From assembly GCF_012927325.1 (NCBI RefSeq), contig NZ_JABBGI010000010.1:90991-154990 (forward strand): a DNA stretch of 64,000 nucleotides, read 5' to 3'. Made by a program: the position numbers and the translations under genes. The notes under the pieces were generated by a model. The model saw nothing but the letters and a program-made list of their open reading frames with translations, had not been told where the DNA came from and did not search any database. Source of the DNA: Chryseobacterium antibioticum. GTDB taxonomy: Bacteria > Bacteroidota > Bacteroidia > Flavobacteriales > Weeksellaceae. Each line of letters begins with the position of its first letter. The stretch's first letter is position 1. This document shows positions 24,240-32,915 of the stretch, piece by piece.

Positions 24240-24847
24240 CCTAATATTTGATTTACCCTTTCCTCCCTTGTTAGTTTCTGCTTTTCAGCAATTGTTTGAA
24301 CAATTTCTACATTTCTATAAAAAATAGGCTTGTAATCGTAATCTGTATCAAACAAAACAACATAAATTTCTTTTATAAGTGAAAGTGTTTCCTTTAGAAG
24401 TTCTTCTATTTCAATGTAGCTAATATCTATTTCAGATAACAGTTTTTCTTTACCTTTATCAGTATGTGCATAAAGTTTTTTTCTAAGGTTATTTATCTGA
24501 ACTATTAAAGGTTGCTTAGATTTACGTAACTCTGTCCATTTCTGATACAGCATCGTATAATCGGACATTTCCGTAAATAAAGCAGATTGATTTATACGTA
24601 TATAGGTAAAAATATTAATGAAAGAATAATCATTTTTAACTCCACTTATTCCGAAAATCTTATCTAATTCAATAATACAGTTTTTCCATAAAGAATGTTG
24701 AATAAAGCGTATTGAAGGTCTTTTAATTACTGACTTTTCAGCATCACTATTAGCAGTATCAAAGTATTTCGCAAAAAGGTATGATTCGTTAGCCTTAATG
24801 AATATTGCGGAAGCTGTTTCAAGTAATTCTCGTAGAGTATTGTCCAT
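24221..24847 (-). CDS. AbiU2-like HEPN protein, possible phage defence gene
   Basis: This 208-residue helical protein has the features of the HEPN/AbiU2 superfamily: a central SLWKNCIIELDKIFG helix and, at about residues 125-132, LRKKLYAH, which fits the HEPN RNase pattern R-x(4-6)-H. Such proteins cut RNA in abortive-infection systems. Here it is in a prophage between the late head genes and the cassette, so exclusion of rival phages is a plausible role. No antitoxin partner is next to it. The assignment is moderate. Confidence 0.55.
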   Translation of the reverse strand: MDNTLRELLETASAIFIKANESYLFAKYFDTANSDAEKSVIKRPSIRFIQHSLWKNCIIELDKIFGISGVKNDYSFINIFTYIRINQSALFTEMSDYTMLYQKWTELRKSKQPLIVQINNLRKKLYAHTDKGKEKLLSEIDISYIEIEELLKETLSLIKEIYVVLFDTDYDYKPIFYRNVEIVQTIAEKQKLTREERVNQILGKNPRP

Positions 24848-24895
24848 AAATTAAATTATGTTCAAAATATAAGAAATAATGTCTAGACAAATTTA

Positions 24896-25939
24896 TTAAC
24901 TCACAAACTTTTTATTTTCCTCTAAGAAATAAGGCTTACTTTTTCTCTTTTCTAATGTCTCACGATTTTCTGAGAGCCATGAGTTAAAATTATCGGGAAC
25001 ACCTGAGACAAAGTTAGCTGATGATTCGGGTGATTGGTTTTGACCGTTGTTTATTTCTGTGATAAGTTCCGAAGGTGATTTTAGGATCATAGTTCGGAAA
25101 CACTTACAACCAACATGCCAGCTGGACCAGTTGAAGTCCTTCGGATAGCTTCCGGCCAGTTCATCACACATATCATAAACCTTATGTTGAGGGCTTAAAT
25201 TGATTTTCTGACCTACTACATCGTTATTTCCCTGAATCCTTAATTGTTCGGATTGTCTGTAGGCTGTATTGATTTCGTTTGCGGCTAACCTCATCGCATT
25301 TTTATGTGCGGATCTGTAGACACCTTGTCCGGGATGGAAAGCTTTTGCATTTTTGCTCAACTGCAGATTTCCGTGCTTATCCCGGACCCTACGAAACAAT
25401 GCGTCTGGATTATTTAGGTTCCCTTTTATTTTCCGTGCAAGGTCCTGAGCAGACATTCCCTCTTTGAACGCGTCATCTATAGCAAATTCAAGGTTTTCTT
25501 TGGCCTGCTTGGTAATATTCCAAACTCTTTCCGATACGGTAAATTTGCCGTTCTTTCTCTCTTGGAATACTTCAAGTGCTTTTTTGTTTTGAGATTGTTT
25601 TGAGATTTCTCTCATTTTGGAATCGTAGGCAGTAGTAGGAATCTTTGGTTTGATTGCATTCATATTATCGGTAAGCAAATCATTTACTTTCTGATTGGCA
25701 AAATCCCATTCATATTCCGTGTAGGTTCTAATCTTCGACAAAAGACCATTGTTGTAGGTCATTAATGCTTCGCTGACTGCTTTTGTTATCCTGCTGTAAT
25801 CCTTGAATCTGAATAGCTTCTCACTTACTTTTAAATTCACCACAAGCAAAGCGATTTCCCTCACTAAATCATTGTACAAAACATTGATTGAAGTGAGGTA
25901 TTTGTTTATTCGCTTTATATGTTTTTCGTCCGGGGTCAT
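24896..25939 (-). CDS. Mu gpF/SPP1 gp7-like minor head protein
   Basis: This 347-residue protein contains the phage Mu gpF signature in its second half: HPGQGVYRSAHKNAMRLAAN, EINTAYRQSEQLR and a WSSWHVGCKCF segment with its Cys/His pairs. Such proteins enter the capsid with the portal and aid head morphogenesis. It overlaps the 79-residue gene by one base, in the order terminase, portal, small gene, gpF-like protein. Confidence 0.85.
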   Translation of the reverse strand: MTPDEKHIKRINKYLTSINVLYNDLVREIALLVVNLKVSEKLFRFKDYSRITKAVSEALMTYNNGLLSKIRTYTEYEWDFANQKVNDLLTDNMNAIKPKIPTTAYDSKMREISKQSQNKKALEVFQERKNGKFTVSERVWNITKQAKENLEFAIDDAFKEGMSAQDLARKIKGNLNNPDALFRRVRDKHGNLQLSKNAKAFHPGQGVYRSAHKNAMRLAANEINTAYRQSEQLRIQGNNDVVGQKINLSPQHKVYDMCDELAGSYPKDFNWSSWHVGCKCFRTMILKSPSELITEINNGQNQSPESSANFVSGVPDNFNSWLSENRETLEKRKSKPYFLEENKKFVS

Positions 25940-26178
25940 TACAAGTATTTAGAAATGAAATTAAGTATTGGATTACAGAATTTACCTATAAGTTCTAATA
26001 TTCTACTTTGTAAGATATCAACTGATTTTGTAGTGGTTAATTTATCCTGTTTGTATGTATCTTCGTACAGCTCATTATAACGACGTAAGGCTTCAAAATA
26101 TTCTTCCATAGCTTTCTGAGCTTGTTCTTTAATCACTTCTCTTTCTTTTTCGGTTAAGCCGTCAAATTTTGCTTTCAT
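25939..26178 (-). CDS. small helical protein sharing a tape-measure motif
   Basis: This 79-residue protein lies between portal and gpF-like genes and overlaps both. Residues ~4-42 (DGLTEKEREVIK, then AMEEYFEALRRYNELYED) match a stretch near the tape measure C-terminus (DGLTQEERDKIK, then AMNQYTAALQQYQDLFG) with the same spacing. The shared helix pair may bind a common partner. The function is unknown. Confidence 0.6.
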   Translation of the reverse strand: MKAKFDGLTEKEREVIKEQAQKAMEEYFEALRRYNELYEDTYKQDKLTTTKSVDILQSRILELIGKFCNPILNFISKYL

Positions 26179-27560
26179 AATAAATCGTTACTCATTTTAA
26201 ATTCTTGATCAGCCTTAATTTGTTCAATCTCGGAATCAATATCTTTGATGCCTGCTTCCTCCATTGTAGAACGTTGGCTCTTCAATGGTAATCCACCATT
26301 TTGCTCCATTAAATCTCTTAAGAATTGAGCATGGTTGTTTATGATGTATGGTGTAATCACTGGTTCTGCATCTAAATCGGAACTTCTGAAACTTGTATTC
26401 ATCAACTGCAGAAATGATTTCACAATTGACATTCTACGCTTCAATGCCGGCACATAAACAGACATTTTATCCATTACTTTGAGGTGTGGAAGCATGAAAA
26501 GAAATGCTGCGTTTTCGGTGGCGAGCATATTGCCCATTCCTTGCAAAGCTTCGGGCGAAATATTGACTGAATTGGTCATCTTGTAGAGAATACTTTCCAA
26601 ATCTTCTTTTTCGTTGCTTAATGATTCACTTGCATTCGGTGGCTGTATAAATTCACCTCTGGAATTATCACCTTTAAACTGCATTACCTTTCCGCTTCGG
26701 TCTTTACTGAAACTTCCTACTACTTCACCATGTAAGCCAAGGATTGGTGATGAGAATTTCTTGTTTGTTTCTCCGGTATCGCTCTGGATCTCTTCAAGTC
26801 TTTCAATGGCCTTTTGAGCTTTTGACCATTCAACATCTGAGAACTGATAAAAAACAATAGGTATTTTACCAATAGAATTTACACTTTCGGAGACCAACTC
26901 AACACCGCCATTTCCATCTTTCAGAATAGCGATTGTATCAGCTGTGTAGATTTCGTAATACTTCACCTTTTGACCGCCTTCTTTTTTCTCATATTCCCGA
27001 AGAAAGGCAATCATATCACCTTGCTCATTGAAGTAAGGGTACATCTTGTTTTTGTCCGGTGTGAGAATGTTTATTTTTAGTCGGAATTGAGAATTAAAAC
27101 CATAGTATTGATTCGGTTCATCGGCTACCCACCAAAGTTCAGCACATTGAGTGAATCTTCCGTTTGATTTGGCTATTTCCCTATCTAAAAAGATGATCTT
27201 TTCCTTATCCAGAATTTTCAGATAAGCATCATACATGGCTGAATCTTCTAAATTATTGGTATACTTAACGGGATTACCATAAAGGAAAGTAACAGCATTT
27301 GCGACAATCTCTTTTTGGTACGCCAAAGGAATACGATTTAAATATTCGATACGCTTCCCTTCTCTTTTTTTACCTTCTTCATCAGTGTACTCATATTCTA
27401 CCGTACGATTCGGGTAATTGTAAAGATCAGTCATGATCCGGTGCTTGCTCTCATCCCATTCATTATTGAATTGCTCAATATTGGGAAGTTCTAAACCGTT
27501 ATCCTTGAGATATGCGATTTTTTCACCGATGTTGCTGAGGTTGTTAAAATATTCATTCAT
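26175..27560 (-). CDS. portal protein
   Basis: This 461-residue protein follows the terminase as TAATG (stop and start overlapping) and has the SPP1 gp6-like portal layout: an N-terminal YLNRIPLAYQKEIVANAVTF helix, a central DELVSESVNSIGKIPIVFY stem region, and a C-terminal helical crown. It forms the ring through which DNA enters the capsid and is the docking site of terminase. Confidence 0.9.
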   Translation of the reverse strand: MNEYFNNLSNIGEKIAYLKDNGLELPNIEQFNNEWDESKHRIMTDLYNYPNRTVEYEYTDEEGKKREGKRIEYLNRIPLAYQKEIVANAVTFLYGNPVKYTNNLEDSAMYDAYLKILDKEKIIFLDREIAKSNGRFTQCAELWWVADEPNQYYGFNSQFRLKINILTPDKNKMYPYFNEQGDMIAFLREYEKKEGGQKVKYYEIYTADTIAILKDGNGGVELVSESVNSIGKIPIVFYQFSDVEWSKAQKAIERLEEIQSDTGETNKKFSSPILGLHGEVVGSFSKDRSGKVMQFKGDNSRGEFIQPPNASESLSNEKEDLESILYKMTNSVNISPEALQGMGNMLATENAAFLFMLPHLKVMDKMSVYVPALKRRMSIVKSFLQLMNTSFRSSDLDAEPVITPYIINNHAQFLRDLMEQNGGLPLKSQRSTMEEAGIKDIDSEIEQIKADQEFKMSNDLL

Positions 27561-29167
27561 TATATCATTGATGCTATTCGACTGAGGTTATTATTAATTT
27601 TCGGAGGTATTGGATAGAAAGTATTTGCCAGCGCATCAAATAAATCGGGTGATCTTCCTAAACGCTTTTTAATATCTTCTTTTGCTTCTATCTGTATTTT
27701 ACCATCACTTCTGAATTTCCATTTTATTTCGGTTGCCTCTTCTATGAAAATATCATTTGGCGGAATCATTGGATTAAAACCGTTCTTTGGATTTAGCCAA
27801 TCACGAACACACCAAAATAAATACGCTCGCATATTCAGAAACTCATATTGATCTGTAATATCTTTGAGTGGCTTATCATTCTGAGTGGCTCTCTCTGAAT
27901 ATTTACATGAGATTGATCTTTCTTCCTCTCCCAGTTCTACAAGACGAGAATATACTCCTGCACCTTCTCCAATTGTATCAATAGAAACAAAAGTTTCTTT
28001 ATGATTTAGTAGATTTTTCAATCTTCCTGCTGAGGCCATATGATCTGCTACACCTGCAGAATTGAAAACGTCAAACTTTTCTACATAATCAGTCCATTTG
28101 TGACAATCAACTGTATTATCTCTACCCATTCCGGCAATATCAGAACCTACTACTCTCTTTCCGGATGGTTGGTAGCCTTTTTGCTGTGCTTCTAACCATC
28201 TTTTATTTGCGATTTCTACCCACTGCTCCGGAATAAGATTATCTTCAGATACTTTCGGGAATTTTCCTAAAACTTTAATTCTGAAAACATCAGTCGGTCG
28301 GTACCACTGACCATCATATTCAAAATCATCCTCTTCTGTTCTTACTTCATTCTCATTTATTTTGGTACACCAGTTTTCTAGTTTATCCGCAATCCAATTA
28401 TGATCTACTTGTCCGGGAATAATTTCTTTCTTTGCTACTACATTTGGAGCATCCATTGAGTTAAGACGAAACTTTGCCCATCTGTCACCCTTTTGACTCT
28501 TTGCTGCATATCCTACGGTTGTATTCGGGTTAAAAACGAGTAATATCCTTGAATTACCTTGTAAATTTCCTTCAATTGCATTAAATGTATCATCTGAAAT
28601 ACCTGAAGCTTCAGTAATGGCAAACATTGTATTTACAGCGTGAAAACCAGACCATGCTTCATGATTATGCTCGTCGGCTTTAAATCCAGTAAGAAACCAC
28701 TCTTCATAATCAGTTCTGATATCATAAGCATTCAACCTACTGATGTCGGAGAAACCACCCATGATTTTCTTCGCTCTATTGTAAAGCCTTGAGATTTCGG
28801 GCATCATAATATTTTTAACCTGGCGATCAGTAGGAGCAGTTAAGGCAACTTTTGTATTTGCAATCAATTCTCCTTTTTCATCCCATCTTGGAGTAAGGAA
28901 CATAAAGCACATTGCAGCAACTGCCGTAACAAAGTCCTTTCCTCTTGCCGTTCCACTTGCAACTGATGTTCGTGGATTAACCTGAACGGAATGTAAAACC
29001 TTTTCCTGCTCAGGATCAAGATTAACACCTAAAGCTTCACGAGCGAACAAACACCAGTCATTTCTCCATGTGTCGATCTGTGCTATTGCTTTTTCTTGTA
29101 TGGCATCAGTATTATTCACTAATTGGATTCGATTTTTTAAGGAAAGAACCAAATGAAATACTTTCAC
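27560..29167 (-). CDS. terminase large subunit
   Basis: This is the DNA-packaging motor, 535 residues. The ATPase part shows a Walker A-like GTARGKD at about residue 75-80 and a Walker B-like FAITEAS near residue 180. The nuclease part has acidic motifs VVGSDIAGMGRD, FVSIDTIGEGAG and SPDLFDALANTF. The ATG at 29167 overlaps the small subunit by 56 bases. An in-frame GTG at 29119 would overlap it by only eight bases and give 519 residues, and I cannot decide between them. Confidence 0.93.
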   Translation of the reverse strand: MKVFHLVLSLKNRIQLVNNTDAIQEKAIAQIDTWRNDWCLFAREALGVNLDPEQEKVLHSVQVNPRTSVASGTARGKDFVTAVAAMCFMFLTPRWDEKGELIANTKVALTAPTDRQVKNIMMPEISRLYNRAKKIMGGFSDISRLNAYDIRTDYEEWFLTGFKADEHNHEAWSGFHAVNTMFAITEASGISDDTFNAIEGNLQGNSRILLVFNPNTTVGYAAKSQKGDRWAKFRLNSMDAPNVVAKKEIIPGQVDHNWIADKLENWCTKINENEVRTEEDDFEYDGQWYRPTDVFRIKVLGKFPKVSEDNLIPEQWVEIANKRWLEAQQKGYQPSGKRVVGSDIAGMGRDNTVDCHKWTDYVEKFDVFNSAGVADHMASAGRLKNLLNHKETFVSIDTIGEGAGVYSRLVELGEEERSISCKYSERATQNDKPLKDITDQYEFLNMRAYLFWCVRDWLNPKNGFNPMIPPNDIFIEEATEIKWKFRSDGKIQIEAKEDIKKRLGRSPDLFDALANTFYPIPPKINNNLSRIASMI

Positions 29168-29585
29168 CGTTCGTGGTTAAATCTTGTTTATCTGCAATAC
29201 CTAAATCTCTGGCAATAATGTTTGCGTTTAGTACACCAATTGCGGTGTATTTTAACTTCCAATTATAGATAACTGTTTCCGCCCATGTAATGACTTCCAA
29301 AAAATCTTCCGTGTATTCCTTGTAATTTTTTAAAGATTCCCATTTAGCAAAGCCTAAATAAATTGACAACTCTTCTTTAGTGGGGAAATCATCTATCTTG
29401 ATTTGTATGTTCTCTCCTGCTAAGTCTCCTGACTTTATGATGTCTGGTTTATTAATAAAGGATTCTGATTTCTCTTGAAAGTATTTTTCTATTTCAGTGT
29501 TGAGGTCTTCTGCATTTTCAAATATTTTATTCCTTCCGTCTTTTGAACGAAGTTTATAATATTTATTTCCTACTGTTGCTGCCAT
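29112..29585 (-). CDS. terminase small subunit
   Basis: This 157-residue protein precedes the large subunit, the normal order. The N-terminal half (KYYKLRSKDGRNKIFENAED, then PTKEELSIYLGFAKWESLKNY) contains the HTH-like segment used to recognise packaging sites. The tail is less conserved. Confidence 0.85.
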   Translation of the reverse strand: MAATVGNKYYKLRSKDGRNKIFENAEDLNTEIEKYFQEKSESFINKPDIIKSGDLAGENIQIKIDDFPTKEELSIYLGFAKWESLKNYKEYTEDFLEVITWAETVIYNWKLKYTAIGVLNANIIARDLGIADKQDLTTNGESISFGSFLKKSNPISE

Positions 29586-29588
29586 TGC

Positions 29589-29654
29589 TTATATTCCGTC
29601 GTAATCTGTTAGTGCTATAATATCACCTATTACCGTGTCGTTGTATTTTTTCAT
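29589..29654 (-). CDS. possible 21-residue peptide upstream of terminase
   Basis: A 21-codon frame lies two bases after the stop of the Cys-rich gene and ends just before the terminase small subunit start. It reads KKYNDTVIGDIIALTDYDGI after the Met. It has normal-looking composition, but nothing else supports expression. It may only bridge translational coupling. Confidence 0.3.
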   Translation of the reverse strand: MKKYNDTVIGDIIALTDYDGI

Positions 29655-29656
29655 AT

Positions 29657-29851
29657 CTATTGAAATTTTGATTTATTCTTTTGACTTGTTACATGCCATC
29701 CGTGACATTCTTTGCAGTAATATTTCCTCTTTGGAATTTTACTTCTACTGCTTGCGTGCTTACATTTATAAATTACATCGCTGGCTTCTCTTTCTGTTGT
29801 GTACAAGATTTTTGAACACAAACTATCTTTATTTTCAAACCTCATCAGCAT
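29657..29851 (-). CDS. small zinc-ribbon-like protein
   Basis: This 64-residue protein has a C-terminal YYCKECHGWHVTS stretch (Cys-x2-Cys-His-x2-His), and an upstream CKH provides more possible ligands, so a small zinc finger is likely. Similar short proteins lie near packaging genes of Bacteroidota phages. A second ATG two codons downstream is possible. Confidence 0.65.
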   Translation of the reverse strand: MLMRFENKDSLCSKILYTTEREASDVIYKCKHASSRSKIPKRKYYCKECHGWHVTSQKNKSKFQ

Positions 29852-30233
29852 CTAATTTTAGGTACCAATCGATAAGCTTTATTGCATCTTCCAGAGTCCA
29901 GCGGAAATCTGCATAGTATCCCAACTCGCGCAAGTTCTTAATTGTTTCTTCCTGAGCCTTCAAATGAGCGTTTTCTAGAAGACTTCCGTTTTTCTTGTAT
30001 GGTGTTTTTGTTTTCAGTTCTATGAAGAGACCGTGATAAATTCCTCGAGGTGCAAAAATGATAAGATCCGGAGTTTTAAAACCTCGCTTCTGAATACTTG
30101 CGTTTCTTGTTGCTTGAGCTTCCGTAAGTTTTACACTTGCAATAGTATCTGACATGAATAAAACATCTTTATGTTGCGCTCGTAAATAAGTGCAGACTTG
30201 TCGTTGTAAAATAAACTCAGGCTGTTTTTTCAT
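29835..30233 (-). CDS. VRR-NUC domain nuclease
   Basis: This 132-residue protein starts at the ATG at 30233. A GTG at 30251 would add six residues. It matches the VRR-NUC fold: an N-terminal helix (EFILQRQVCTYLRAQHKDV), GFKTPDLIIFAP with the catalytic Asp, and HGLFIELKTKTP with the Glu-x-Lys pair, all in the order typical of this PD-(D/E)xK family. It probably resolves DNA structures or trims ends during phage replication or packaging. Confidence 0.85.
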   Translation of the reverse strand: MKKQPEFILQRQVCTYLRAQHKDVLFMSDTIASVKLTEAQATRNASIQKRGFKTPDLIIFAPRGIYHGLFIELKTKTPYKKNGSLLENAHLKAQEETIKNLRELGYYADFRWTLEDAIKLIDWYLKLDADEV

Positions 30234-30406
30234 ATTAAAATACCATAACACGCAAATATATTTATAACTTTGATTTATTGCAAGTTAAAACCACACATAT
30301 AAAGTGACACTTTAATAATTATGTGGTTTAAAAACCGTTTTTATTACACGAAAAAACCACCCTAAAAAATAGAGTGGTTGAATTTTTACATTTCGGTAAA
30401 TTAAGT

Positions 30407-30586
30407 TTAGAAACAGTCTCGAATTTCGATATTCAGAATTTCACACCATTCACGAAGTTTTTTAACACTTATACCTCTTTTGCCTGTTTTGTATTCTGAT
30501 ATTCTTGCTTCTGTCGTTTTCAAAATAGGCGCAAGTTCTTTTGCTTTCTTTTTTGAAATTAAAATAAATTTCTCAATTTCGTTCAT
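30407..30586 (-). CDS. 59-residue Cro-like HTH protein
   Basis: This is a complete 59-codon frame (ATG at 30586, TAA at 30409-30407). The protein has a Lys-rich helix, KELAPILKTTEARISEYK and a following GKRGISVKKLREWCEIL segment, the size and pattern of a small Cro/CI-type HTH. It lies between the VRR-NUC gene and a hairpin-rich noncoding stretch, in the area where lambdoid phages place regulators. Confidence 0.65.
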   Translation of the reverse strand: MNEIEKFILISKKKAKELAPILKTTEARISEYKTGKRGISVKKLREWCEILNIEIRDCF

Positions 30587-30840
30587 TTTAAGTGATATTT
30601 CTGTAAATTTGCTACATCATATTAAATGATTGTTTCATTTAGGTGATTAAGTGAGTTGTGAATTTTTAAAATTATTTTCGTAATATTGTCTTATTGAAAA
30701 CATATTTGATATATGTAATTTGATGAGTTGTGAATTACTAATAATTAAGAATTCGCAATAAGGCTTTCAATAGAAAGATAGGCAATGCCTATATTATTCC
30801 GTTGTGAAAACATTCAAGGTGGCGAAAGTCGCCTTTTTTA
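30587..30840. other. noncoding region with direct repeat and hairpins
   Basis: I see no gene here. TGAGTTGTGAATT occurs twice (about 30651 and 30724), and three hairpins follow: CTTTC/GAAAG at 30764-30777, ATAGGC/GCCTAT at 30778-30792 and GGCGA/TCGCC at 30821-30833 followed by T6 on the plus strand. The last looks like a plus-strand terminator, although no plus-strand gene ends here. A short RNA is possible. Confidence 0.5.
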
Positions 30841-31287
30841 TTATCTGATATTGAAATGTTTTTTTATAAAACTTTGCGACACACCTGTCTTTTCTGATAA
30901 CTGTTTTATCTCTGCTCTTAGTTTTGAACCCGGTATAGTGTTGACTAAAGAATAATCTTTTAATTTTAATCTGTTTTCATTATCAAAACTAGTTTTTAAT
31001 TCTGTTACTTGGCCTGATGTGCCATTGTCTTCATCGTCTTCAACTTGGCCAATAAAAACATCTTTAGAATATGTACCATCTGCCCACTCATTTAAAATTG
31101 AATTAAAATCTTCAATGTTCAAATCTCTTTTATCGCAAATATTTTCTAATTGATCTACAATAGATAGTAATTGATTATCTGCACTTTTTACATACAAGTA
31201 AATGTCGCTGGTGCCTCTTAGTGCTGTATTTGCTTCGTGATCAGAGACCCTTACTTTTAATCCATTGATGCTATAATATTTTGACAT
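30841..31287 (-). CDS. hypothetical phage protein, 148 aa
   Basis: This 148-residue protein has an HTH-like C-terminus (EIKQLSEKTGVSQSFIKKHFN) and an acidic centre (VEDDEDNGTS). It is in the minus-strand early block together with the 100-residue gene. A DNA-binding role is suggested only by the C-terminal pattern. Confidence 0.55.
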   Translation of the reverse strand: MSKYYSINGLKVRVSDHEANTALRGTSDIYLYVKSADNQLLSIVDQLENICDKRDLNIEDFNSILNEWADGTYSKDVFIGQVEDDEDNGTSGQVTELKTSFDNENRLKLKDYSLVNTIPGSKLRAEIKQLSEKTGVSQSFIKKHFNIR

Positions 31288-31305
31288 AGCGTTTTGTTAT
31301 TTTAA

Positions 31306-31608
31306 TTATAAAGCAAGATTTTGAGCAAAAACAGTATTTTGATATTTGCTTTTTAATTCTTGGTCTCTATCTCTTATAACCTCTATTTCGGTTTCTTCTT
31401 CATAGATGTTACACAAAATGCTTCTAAACTTACTTTCAGCCGTCTTTTGGCTTTTGGCATTTAGAGAAAGATTTCTCATTATTCTCATCATGAATTCTTT
31501 CAAAGAAATACCACTAAAACTAGGCTCATTCTTTAACTCTTCATATTTTTCAATAACGAATTCTCTATTTTGAGAAAGAAAGTTTTGTAAGTTGAAAGTA
31601 GTTGCCAT
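31306..31608 (-). CDS. hypothetical phage protein, 100 aa
   Basis: This 100-residue helical protein has no membrane segment. A promoter-like TTG-N20-TATCTTTG lies about 48 bases upstream of it on the same strand. No family is recognised. It is followed closely by the 148-residue gene, so the two are probably co-transcribed. Confidence 0.5.
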   Translation of the reverse strand: MATTFNLQNFLSQNREFVIEKYEELKNEPSFSGISLKEFMMRIMRNLSLNAKSQKTAESKFRSILCNIYEEETEIEVIRDRDQELKSKYQNTVFAQNLAL

Positions 31609-31655
31609 AATTATTATTTTTTAATGAGTTGGTTTGTCTCTCATTTTTCATACTT

Positions 31656-31686
31656 CAAAGATAGTCTATAATTAATAATTACACAA
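31656..31686 (-). promoter_or_regulatory. early promoter candidate
   Basis: On the minus strand TTG, 20 bases, then TATCTTTG fit the Bacteroidota -33/-7 pattern exactly. It faces the gene starting at 31608. Confidence 0.6.
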
Positions 31687-31718
31687 TATGTATAATTAAA
31701 TTTAACAAACTTTAACTT

Positions 31719-32063
31719 TTAGAAGTTTATTCTTTCGATGATTTGGCCTAAATGCGTTTCAAATTGCTGCTTATGTTCAATATCAAGTATTTCGACCAAC
31801 ATACGTCTTGCATCGTCATGATAGCCCTCTTGAATCAATAATACTTTGTGATTTCGTAGTTCACCGTTTTTATTTAAGAACCTTGATTGATAATGTGGTG
31901 TATCATCTCGATATTCAATTTTCTTTATGCCAGATTCTATTTGGTCAAAATAGACTTTCTGTATAGGCAGGTAAAGCGGTTTGTTTTCGATTGCTGAGCT
32001 TTTGGCAATAGTCTTTGCAGGTCTTGATACTTTTGTTCGGTGACGTTGGGCGATGCTTCTCAT
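31719..32063 (-). CDS. ASCH domain protein
   Basis: This 114-residue protein has an N-terminal basic tail followed by an ASCH fold: LYLPIQKVYFDQIESGIKKIEYRDDTPHY with the family Lys/Glu/Tyr/Arg residues, then a VLLIQEGYH strand. ASCH proteins bind RNA or nucleotides and are frequent in phages. The precise substrate is unknown. Confidence 0.7.
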   Translation of the reverse strand: MRSIAQRHRTKVSRPAKTIAKSSAIENKPLYLPIQKVYFDQIESGIKKIEYRDDTPHYQSRFLNKNGELRNHKVLLIQEGYHDDARRMLVEILDIEHKQQFETHLGQIIERINF

Positions 32064-32064
32064 T

Positions 32065-32559
32065 TTAATTTTGTTTTTTATCTGTTGCCGAAATGTATTC
32101 TTCGTGCCAATGACCTAATCTCATTTCGCCATTTTTAAATGGTATAATATATTTTCTAACAAAGCATTCTACCCCTTTTGAAAGAAGAAAGCCATGTCTA
32201 TCAGATCTATTTATACCATCTGAAAAGTCCATCGATATATAATTCGCCTTTAAGGTACCCTGTCTGCCTTTTTTGCAAAAAAACGCAATCGTATTAATGC
32301 CAGTAAAACAATATATGTAGCCTTTATTTGTCTGTTTAATTTCAATTACATCGTCTTTATATTCTTCTCTAAAGTGTCTTTCTGTTTCTTTAAGATCTTC
32401 TTTAGAGAAGTAGAACCAACCTCTACCCGAATGAAAACTAACATTATTATCAATAATAGTTTCTACCTTTTGTAAGGTTTTAAATGTGAGAATGCCTCTA
32501 ATTGGGTATTTTGACAACATTTCATCTATCAATTCTGGGGTTATTTCATTAAGTTTCAT
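32065..32559 (-). CDS. hypothetical phage protein, 164 aa
   Basis: This 164-residue protein is mixed alpha/beta, with GRGWFYFSKEDL and GYIYCFTGINTIAFF stretches. The ASCH gene follows one base after its stop. No family is recognised. Confidence 0.5.
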   Translation of the reverse strand: MKLNEITPELIDEMLSKYPIRGILTFKTLQKVETIIDNNVSFHSGRGWFYFSKEDLKETERHFREEYKDDVIEIKQTNKGYIYCFTGINTIAFFCKKGRQGTLKANYISMDFSDGINRSDRHGFLLSKGVECFVRKYIIPFKNGEMRLGHWHEEYISATDKKQN

Positions 32560-32624
32560 ACTATTTGGCTTTTATAAATTTAACTCTTTTTCTAATAAGT
32601 TTAGTAGGTGATTTCTTCAATACT

Positions 32625-32876
32625 TCAACCGCTTTTATTTCTGGGGTTCTCGGCTTCTTCTGACCAAACATTGAAAACATAACCAATTGCTTCACCTTCA
32701 AAATGATTTAGCGAAAATCTTGCTGTTACGCCATTTTCTACATAATCAATTACAATTTGACCATTGTACATGAAAGCGATGGCGACGCCTTTTATGCCGT
32801 ACTCTTTTGCTTCTTTATACCAATCGTTTAATCTTTCGTTTGTATAAGCAATTACTTGTTGTGCTGTAGCGTTCAT
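32625..32876 (-). CDS. hypothetical phage early protein, 83 aa
   Basis: The ATG at 32876 is chosen because a TTG at 32918 would overlap the -7 promoter element. The protein has a helical N-terminus (QQVIAYTNERLNDWYKEAKE) and a strand-rich end. It is first in the leftward early transcript opposite the XRE gene. Confidence 0.6.
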   Translation of the reverse strand: MNATAQQVIAYTNERLNDWYKEAKEYGIKGVAIAFMYNGQIVIDYVENGVTARFSLNHFEGEAIGYVFNVWSEEAENPRNKSG

Positions 32877-32915
32877 AATGTTTGTTTTAATTGTTATCGT
32901 TTCGTTTTGATGGTA

